Assembly (NCBI RefSeq): GCF_000344685.1
Contig: NW_006920417.1
Location: forward strand, 1-64,000
Reading direction: 5' to 3'
DNA length: 64,000 nt
Origin: Gloeophyllum trabeum ATCC 11539
Lineage: Eukaryota; Basidiomycota; Agaricomycetes; Gloeophyllales; Gloeophyllaceae
The notes beneath the pieces are model-generated. The model worked only from the letters and a program-made list of their open reading frames with translations. It was not told the origin of the DNA and did no database searches. A program made the position numbers and the translations under genes. Below, piece by piece: positions 57,140 to 64,000 of this stretch; the first letter of the stretch is position 1; every line of letters begins with the position of its first letter.

Positions 57140-58648
57140 TCAGTTCGTGGTCGCATCCGTCCACGGCGTGTTCGCGATCCCGACTTGCGAGTTGGTCGTA
57201 TCATAAACCGAGTAGAACCGCTGCAAGAACCCGAACCCGTCGATAAAGTCGAGGCCGCTGCCGCTCATGCTCCCAAGGTCGCTCACGATCAGGTAGATCT
57301 TGCCCTCCTCGCCGCCGATCGTGCTGTTCAGGTTGCGCGGCCAGATCTGCGCGTTCGGCGTCAGCTCAAACGTCGTCCCGCCGAGGTTGAAGTACAGGGA
57401 CTGCAGGTTGTTGAACTGCGACTCGCTGAGGGTCAACAGGCCGGTGGATCTGCAAAACAAATCGAACGAGTGAGCGGACTGTCAAGCGCGTGCTGAGGAT
57501 GGTACCACGCACTGGTCCAAGGTAGCACCAGTAGCCTTCTGGTAGGCCTGGAACGCATCCGTCGCGATCAACAACAGCGTCGTGCCAGTGTCCACAATCC
57601 CGCTGGCCCCGCTCAACAAGCTCGTGCCGCTTTGTCCGTACGTCACGTCCTGGTCGATGCCCCAGTACTGCGACGCGGGGCTCGTGCTCGTAATGGGCAC
57701 GTACGTGATCTCGCCCGTGTACTTGGACGAGTCGACGCCGCCGAAGGTCAGCTCGCCGTTGGCGGCGTTGGCCTCGGTAGTGGGCTCGTACGAGATCCCG
57801 ATCGACTCGGTGGCGATCGTACCCTGCGCGTAGAGGTTGTCCGTGACGGTAGGAACAGACGACTCGCCCGAGACGGTAGTCGAGGTGAGGTCGACGGGGC
57901 CTATGCTACATCGCGTGTATATGTGAGTATATGCGACCGTGAATGTTAGGGACGACTGTATGCACGAACCCGAGGATACCGTCCACGTCAGAGAAACCCT
58001 GAGCGGTGCTCGCAACACCGATAGACTGATTCTGGATCACGAGCCCCTCTGCGAGGGTGACAGTGTCCGTGTCTGCGACGTGGCGTAAGCTGAGTCCATC
58101 ATCGCGAGGAGAACCTCGGCTCACATTCAGTACCGGAGAACGAGCCAGAGCCGTAGCTGACGTTGACACTCTTGCCGGTGCTGTGGCTCGTGCTGGTCTT
58201 GACGTACTTCTCGCCGGCGCCGACCCAGGTGTTGGACGAGCCGGTATCGATGAGAAGCGTATACTGGGTGGCGGGGCTCCCCACGCCGACCGACGCAGTG
58301 TAGGTCACACCTAGAACACCCGATAAGCACCCACGATCCTACGCAGGCATGTATACACTTACCAGCGTCAGTGACGTCGATGGAAGAATCGTTACCGCCA
58401 GAGGACGGGGCGGTCCCGCTGCCTCCGCCGGTGCCGGAGCCGGTGCCAGAGCCCCCAGTGCTGCCGCCGGAGCCGTGGCCGTGGCCCCTCCTACGGCGGC
58501 GCGCCTCGTGGAAGGCGGCGGGGCCGTGGGGGTGGAGCCCCGCGAGGAACTTCTGGGCGCGGGCCTTGTCGCGGGCGACGATCTCCTTTGCGTGGAGGCC
58601 GCGCAGGCGGGTGGTGAAGGGGACGGTGCGGATGGCGACGCTGGACAT
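57140..58648 (-). CDS. Polyporopepsin-like aspartic protease (family A1), copy 1
   Basis: An A1-family endopeptidase of about 390-400 residues in six exons on the minus strand, starting at ATG 58648. After a propeptide-like basic stretch (LRGLHAKEIVARDKARAQ) comes a Gly/Ser-rich linker, then the catalytic half with LLIDTGSSNTWVGAG (first Asp) and YGSGSFSGTE, the flap-side segments, DVDGILG, and the second catalytic motif GIVDTGTTLLLI. The C-terminus is QVGIANTPWTD followed by Ala-Thr-Thr-Asn. The whole layout matches polyporopepsin, a secreted milk-clotting protease of bracket fungi. Yet no hydrophobic signal peptide precedes the propeptide, so export is not evident unless an upstream exon exists. 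Intron 1 follows a Asp-Ala-Gly with a normal GTAAGT donor. It is divergent from copy 2. Confidence 0.88.
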
Positions 58649-60630
58649 GCTGTGAGTGGTAAGTAGGTAAGAGGAGAGGAGGAAAGGGGAGGGGTGTTAT
58701 ATAGGGCGGGGGACGTGATTATGCAGCGTAGGCGTCATCCTGGATGTGAAGATGTAATTGAACTGAGCGGTGCGGGGAGCATGAAGGGAAGAGAAGAGAA
58801 GCCCGGGGTCGGGACGGGCGTGTGCCTGCTGCTGCGAGGCTATGCGTCATCGGAACCAAATCCACCTTGAAAGCTTACTGCAGGGCGTCCATGCGACCGG
58901 CATTGTCCACGGGTGTATGGATGTGGTGAGGAAATGTGACTGGAAATGGATTTCTGGGGAGATGGCATGGTGCCGCAATACTTGAGAAAAATCATCTCAG
59001 ATTGGCGATTGCAATAATAGCTCGCAGGCCATCTCAGTGGTAGCAGACCAGGCGCGACGGAGCTTCAGCCTGACTCTGCAATGGAAGTCGACGCAAACAA
59101 GCCCCAGCAATACAGATCGGACGCGAGCAGCCCAGGAGCCCGTCCTTTGCGTGAAGAAAGGCCTTATCGCAAGAGCAGCACACGTCCGTCCGTCCGAAGG
59201 CGGCTGTCGTTCGCTTTTGCTACTTCGCCCTCCGATAAACACGACCAAATACGCCCATATCAGGCAGGTAAATCACGTGAGCCGGGCCTCGGGTGTCGAC
59301 TACCAAATTGAGAATACACTAATGTAAATCTGCCTTGCTGTGCAGTACATAATTACTATATAGCGCGGCATCTTTGTTCCCTCGTAGTCTAATGGTTAAA
59401 GCGTTAGTCATTTGTGTTGTGGACGAGAGTTCAAGGCGCGGTGGTGCATTTTATATTTATGTATCTTTTTCTGTCTAACATTGTCGAGAGTCCATCAGAC
59501 TACGCTCATTTCTCTTAGATGTAGAAGCAGCAAATTTTTTTGAATAGTTTATTTCTCCTCCCTAGAGCTCATTTGTAGCCACTATTTACTTAGGACTGCT
59601 ATACGCGGGAAAGCCCTCAGGCGGCGCCGGCGGCGCGGGAGGTCACCTGACTTACCTACCGCATTAGGTGTTGTTTGGTTGTGTTGATCGGAGGGCGAAG
59701 TAAGTCCAACTGCTGTCGTTGTGGTTCGTCGCCCGATGGGATCTCCCCAAAACGATCAAGCCATCCCATTTTGGGCCGCGTGCTTACTTTCTGGGTGACG
59801 TCAGGGCTGTGAGCGGCTCCGAGGAAGCCACACTTTCTGAACAACTGTGAGGGAAGAGTGCAGACTGTGACTGAACGGGCCATGCAAAGGCACATGGATA
59901 CTTCTACACCGTTATATCCCGAGACGTCAGCTAGCCTATGGTTCGGATCGCGACTTCTCACTCTTTGTCCGCCTCTCCATGGCATCCATCGCAAAGGGGC
60001 GGAGCTACTGCGGACATGCACACGACCTCCTCTTCGAATTCCTGCCGGCGGAATAGCCAAAGGCAATGGGTATTCCATTCATGTATGCTTGGGCTGCAGG
60101 TAAGCAGATACGAGGAGGCCATGGCCATTCAAGTTGCCTCTTACTCGGCCCCCGCTCCACCGATAATCACGTCCACTTATGGGCGCCACAACGCCTGATG
60201 TCCCTCCTTATCACCCCGAACCGGAAGCAGACTTGCCCTGCGCGCTTCGCCGTCGCCAGATCTGTCGCTCGTCCATCTATCTCCCCCGCGCGTTCTCAAA
60301 CGATCGCTGACGTCGGCGCTCGATCGTCATCCAGCTCGTGGGTAGAACCTCGAATAGTCGAACTCGTCACGCAGCCAAGAAAGGATCCCGCGGCCCCGAG
60401 TGCCAGGTGCGAAAGGCTTTGTCAAGTCCAAACTGGAATGGAAGATGACGCAAGCCTCGTAATCCCAGGGATCTACCAACAGTTTCGTATTATCGTCCTG
60501 ACATATGCATAACCTTCGAGTCGGGTGCTGACCGGAGATGTGGCCATAACAATGCAATTCTCAAGCCCCCGGGGATACAAGTACCAACACCCCCTCCCTT
60601 CCTTGAATACAAAGTCACCCTTCCCCAACA
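58649..60630. other. 2-kb divergent intergenic region between the two proteases
   Basis: It holds the promoters of both proteases. A TATATAGG-like box lies near 58698 for copy 1. In the middle are a tRNA-like segment (59378-59445) and a 30-bp imperfect inverted repeat (59221-59250 against 59670-59702). Short frames have no known domain. Confidence 0.5.
59378..59445 (+). other. tRNA-like segment (SINE head or degraded tRNA)
   Basis: The stretch has an A-box-like TAGTCTAATGGTTA and, about 30 nt on, a B-box-like GAGTTCAAGGC, the two internal promoter boxes of RNA polymerase III. The 5' end TCCCTCG finds no 3' partner to close an acceptor stem. T-runs follow. I read it as tRNA-derived rather than a working tRNA gene. 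Confidence 0.3.
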
Positions 60631-62190
60631 ATGTCCTCCCCCGTCGTGGTCGACTCCTCCATCCGCTTCACCGCCCACCTCAAGGGCCTCCACGCAAAGG
60701 ACATCCTCGCGCGCGACCAGGCCCGAGCCCACAAGTTCCTCGCGGGGCTCCACCCCCACGGCCCCGCCGCCTTCCACGAGGCGCGCAGGGCCCGCCGGCA
60801 CCACCATGCACACCACCATCACCAAGACGCCGACGTGGCCGCGCAGACCATGGGCGCCGCCAGCAACAGCGGGAAAAGCATCGACGTGACCGACGCAGGC
60901 AAGCATGACGCCCCGCAAGGCGACCTGTGGGAGGGTGCTGACGATATGCAATTATAGCCGTGGAGTACTCGACCAGCGTGGGCGTCGGGACGCCCCCGGC
61001 GCAGTACGACCTCCTCATTGATACGGGATCGTCGAACACCTGGCTCGGCGCCAAGAAGAAGTACGTCAAGACCAGCTCCAGCCACAGCACCGGCAAGAAA
61101 GTGGTATGTCCTCTTCACCGGGCGCATACATCCACTCTAATGGGCTCACGCTCTGCATTGTGTTCAGACGGTCTCGTACGGCACCGGGTCGTTCACCGGT
61201 ACCGAATGTACGTGCACCCATCCGCAATTAACGAGTCGCAGGAGACCTGACAGGTTGCATGTGCTGCAGACACCGACACCGTTACCCTCGCCCCGAACCT
61301 CGTCATCCAGAACCAGTCTATCGGCGTCGCCAGCAGCACGCAAGACTTTAACGACGTCGACGGCATTCTTGGGTGCGTCTCCCTAGCCTTCCCCTTCTCT
61401 TTCCACTGCTGACCTCCACCGATGATAGCATCGGCCCCGTCGACCTCACCGAGGGCACCGTCGCGGGCAATGCCCCCGTCCCCACCGTCACCGACAACCT
61501 CTACGCGCAAGGCAGCATCACCACCGAGTCCATCGGCATCTCCTTCGAGCCGACGACGGGCACGAACGTCGCGAACGGCACCATGACCTTTGGCGGCGTC
61601 GACTCGTCCAAGTACACGGGCGAGATCACGTACGTGCCGATCACGCGCACGAGCCCGGCTTCGCAGTACTGGGGCATCGACCAGGATCTGACGTACGGGA
61701 AGAGCGGGGCGAAGCTGTTGAGCGGCGCGCCGGGGATCGTGGATACGGGCACGACGCTGCTGTTGATCGCGACGGACGCGTTCGAGGCGTACCAAAAGGC
61801 CACCGGTGCGACCATGGACCAGTCAGTCCGCCCCATGCATGTCCGCGCACTCCTCTCATTCCTTCACTTTCTTCCCACAGGTCCACCGGCCTGCTGACCC
61901 TCACCGAGTCGCAGTTCACCAAGCTGCAGTCGCTGTACTTTGCGATCGGCGGCACGACCTTTGAGCTGACGCCGAACGCGCAGATCTGGCCGCGCAGTCT
62001 GAACAGCACGATCGGCGGCGAGGAGGGCAAGATCTACCTCGTCACGAGCGACCTCGGGAGCCCGAGCGGCAGCGGGCTCGACTTTATCGACGGGTTTGCG
62101 TTCTTGCAGCGCTTTTACTCGGTCTATGATACGACCAACTCGCAAGTCGGGATTGCGAACACGCCGTGGACGGATGCGACTACGAATTAA
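60631..62190 (+). CDS. Polyporopepsin-like aspartic protease (family A1), copy 2
   Basis: A paralogue of copy 1 in six exons, about 400 residues, starting at ATG 60631. The N-terminus FTAHLKGLHAKDILARDQAR matches copy 1's propeptide-like segment. The linker differs: it is His-rich (RRHHHAHHHHQD) where copy 1 is Gly/Ser-rich. Catalytic motifs are LLIDTGSSNTWLGAK and GIVDTGTTLLLI, with YGTGSFTGTE and DVDGILG between. The C-terminus is the same as in copy 1. The first intron (about 60900-60958) follows Asp-Ala-Gly as in copy 1 but has a GC donor (GCAAGC), and ends ATTATAG. As in copy 1, no signal peptide is seen, so secretion is uncertain although the family is normally extracellular and acid-active. 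Confidence 0.87.
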
Positions 62191-62583
62191 CTTCGGATAG
62201 AGAGAGGGGCGTCGAATTGTACTAGTTATTCCTGGACTTGCTATACTATGAAATCTTTGAGTTACGAGACGTTGCTTGCTCCCTGTGAGCCCTACGTGCA
62301 TCTCTCGGAAGGCCGGACTGCCGTCCGTAACCCTCGAACAAATATAATCCCGACATCTTTGAGTGTTCTATCTACCACGTGCGGTGCCTCCTGACTCCTG
62401 CGCAAATCGTGCGGCTTATCATCGGAACCGCGCTGAGGCCCTGTGTGGCGCTAGCTCAGAGCCTGTCATTTGTAGTGCTTTGTCAGAGTATATGCTACAT
62501 GTGCATATTTAAATAGGACGAGGGACCAGCGAGTGCAAGGGTCAACGTTCCGCACCTCCTCGATCCCGCCAGCACCAGTGAAC
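62191..62583. other. intergenic, promoter of the aldo-keto reductase
   Basis: No gene is recognised. A TATTTAAATA-like AT stretch near 62507 lies about 75 bp before the reductase ATG and could serve as its TATA region. Confidence 0.4.
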
Positions 62584-63853
62584 ATGAATTTTGAAGGAAC
62601 CAAGGTCGAGTACCGCCAGCTGGGCAAGTCGGGGTTGCAGGTGTCCGTGCCCATTGTCAGTAACGCCGTTCGGCGAGGTAGCATGTATCTTCGACTGAAT
62701 TATGGTCCTATAGCTGGGCGCGATGAGTTTCGGATCGGACAAGTGGGCTGTGAGTGAATGTGTGTTGCAATCAGGGTGGTCTCGGATGACTTAGGGATTG
62801 CTTAGCCTTGGGTTATCAACGAGGACCAGGCCATGCCTCTCCTGAAGGCTGCGTGGGATCGCGGTGTGACGACCATCGACACGGCGAACGTGTATTCCAA
62901 CGGCGAGTCGGAGCGGATCGTCGGGCGGTTCATCAAAAAGGTGCGCGGTCCCCGAATTACCCATCGGCCAGCCACCTTACATGCTTCGCACCCCAGTACA
63001 ACATCCCGCGCGACCAGCTCATCATCGCGACGAAATGCTTCGGCTTGGTCGCCGCGGAGCCCGGGATCCGCACGTCCGTCACGCCGGGGCTGGACAAGCT
63101 CAAGGAGTACGTGAACCAATCCGGCCTGTCGCGCGCGGCGATCTTCAACGCGGTCAACGCGTCGCTCGAGCGCCTGCAGACGCCGTACATCGACCTGCTG
63201 CAGATCCACCGCTTCGACGCGAAGACGCCCGTGGAGGAGACGATGAAAGCGCTGCACGATCTGGTGGAGAGCGGCAAGGTGCGGTATATCGGCGCGAGCT
63301 CGATGCGCTGCTGGCAGTTTGCGTTGATGAACGAGGTCGCGGAGAAGAGGGGCTGGACGAAGTTTGTGAGCATGCAGGACGAGTATTCGTTGCTGTACCG
63401 TGAGGAGGTACGTGCGGTGCTTGGGGCGTCTTGAAGACCGGTGCTGAGGGGGGCGCGTGCCAGGAACGCGAGATGCACCAGTACTGCAACTTCCACGGCA
63501 TCGGGATCATCCCCTGGGCGCCGCTCGCGGCTGGGAGCCTCGCGCGCCCGCCGGGGACGTCGACGACGCGGGCGGACGCGTCGAAGGGCACGCCGTTTGA
63601 GAACAAGCTGCGCGCCTCCGACGAGGTGATCGTGAAGCGCGTGCAGGAGCTCGCGGAGAAGAAGGGCGTGCCGATGGGGCAGATCGCGCTGGCGTGGGTG
63701 CAGACCAAGGTCGCGAGCCCGATCGTCGGGTGCAGCTCGGTGAAGCGCCTGGACGAGGCGATCGTGCGCGGCGTCGAGCTGTCGGGCGACGAGATAAAGT
63801 ACCTGGAAGAGCCGTACGTGCCCCGTATCGTTTTGCCTATCGCTGTGCACTGA
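62584..63853 (+). CDS. Aldo-keto reductase (aryl-alcohol dehydrogenase-like)
   Basis: Five exons (62584-62655, 62714-62749, 62806-62940, 62997-63407, 63464-63853) give 347 residues in a whole number of codons. The enzyme reduces aldehydes or ketones with NADPH in the cytosol. It opens VEYRQLGKSGLQVS, the usual beta-hairpin of the family. The catalytic tetrad is visible: Asp in TTIDTANVYSNG, Tyr in the same motif, Lys in IIATKCFG and His in LLQIHRFD. The cofactor-binding C-terminal part has SPIVGCSSVKRLDEAI. Fungal relatives act on aryl aldehydes or in secondary metabolism. It could reduce an aldehyde from the A-T-R enzyme, but it lies 23 kb away, beyond unrelated genes, so this is weak. Confidence 0.9.
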
Positions 63854-64000
63854 TAGCTATCAATTGCAGATACGAACCCAGGCCGATTCGCGGTCATGCA
63901 TAGATAGACGGGTGCTGGAGGCACGGTTGGTCGAAGTAAAAGCAGCTCCGAGTCTGTATCATTACCGTTGTAGTTGACGAGCAATGCATTCGATGCGAGC
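63854..64000. other. 3' flank of the aldo-keto reductase
   Basis: The final bases of the window hold the presumed 3' UTR. Nothing else is seen. Confidence 0.4.

Noticed and set aside
1..64000. CRISPR arrays, rRNA genes or bacterial-type operons
   Set aside because: No regularly spaced repeats or rRNA-like stretches were seen, and the intron-rich genes are eukaryotic.

Overview
The window looks like nuclear DNA of a filamentous basidiomycete (Agaricomycetes). Genes are broken by many 50-66 nt introns, and the families are typical of wood-decay mushrooms: a non-reducing polyketide synthase with two carrier domains, an A-T-R adenylate-forming reductase, fungal etherase-type glutathione transferases, polyporopepsin-like aspartic proteases, a Ty3/gypsy chromovirus-type retroelement and a CACTA-type Tnp2 transposon. 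A polypore is my guess from the polyporopepsin likeness; the sequence does not fix the species.

Layout. 1-5.9 kb: the 3' LTR of one LTR element abuts an open gypsy pol ORF of a second element, so the first sits inside the second. 5.9-10.5 kb: no gene recognised. 10.5-17.3 kb: a nine-exon, about 2132-residue NR-PKS (SAT-KS-AT-PT-ACP-ACP-TE). 17.5-19.7 kb: an identical 726-bp block on both sides of a 648-base N gap. 20.3-26.6 kb: secreted aldose 1-epimerase, two tandem GST genes (the first with a frameshifted exon 1) and an NmrA/epimerase-like oxidoreductase. 30.5-31.5 kb: a small HNH-like protein. 32.4-41.6 kb: an FAD phenol-hydroxylase-type monooxygenase, a divergently transcribed A-T-R carboxylic acid reductase, and an MFS transporter. 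43.0-48.5 kb: a complete CACTG-ended DNA transposon with TIRs, a TAT target duplication, an intact Tnp2 transposase and a divergent coiled-coil/basic ORF. 49.1-53.7 kb: three tandem isoprenylcysteine carboxyl methyltransferase-like genes. 54.7-56.3 kb: an MCT-type transporter. 57.1-62.2 kb: two divergent polyporopepsin-like proteases. 62.6-63.9 kb: an aldo-keto reductase.

Working together. The PKS, GSTs, NmrA-like reductase, FAD monooxygenase, A-T-R reductase and MFS transporter read as one loosely packed gene cluster for an aromatic polyketide. The PKS would make an orsellinic-acid-type acid, the A-T-R enzyme would reduce it to an aldehyde, the monooxygenase would hydroxylate the ring, the GSTs would handle reactive quinones or conjugates, and the MFS protein would export the product. 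The order of steps and the product are inference. The monooxygenase and the reductase share a 918-bp divergent promoter that holds a 16-bp perfect palindrome with a CRE/bZIP core.

Gene models were built by hand from GT-AG (twice GC-AG) junctions and reading-frame continuity. Junctions may be off by a base or a few codons.
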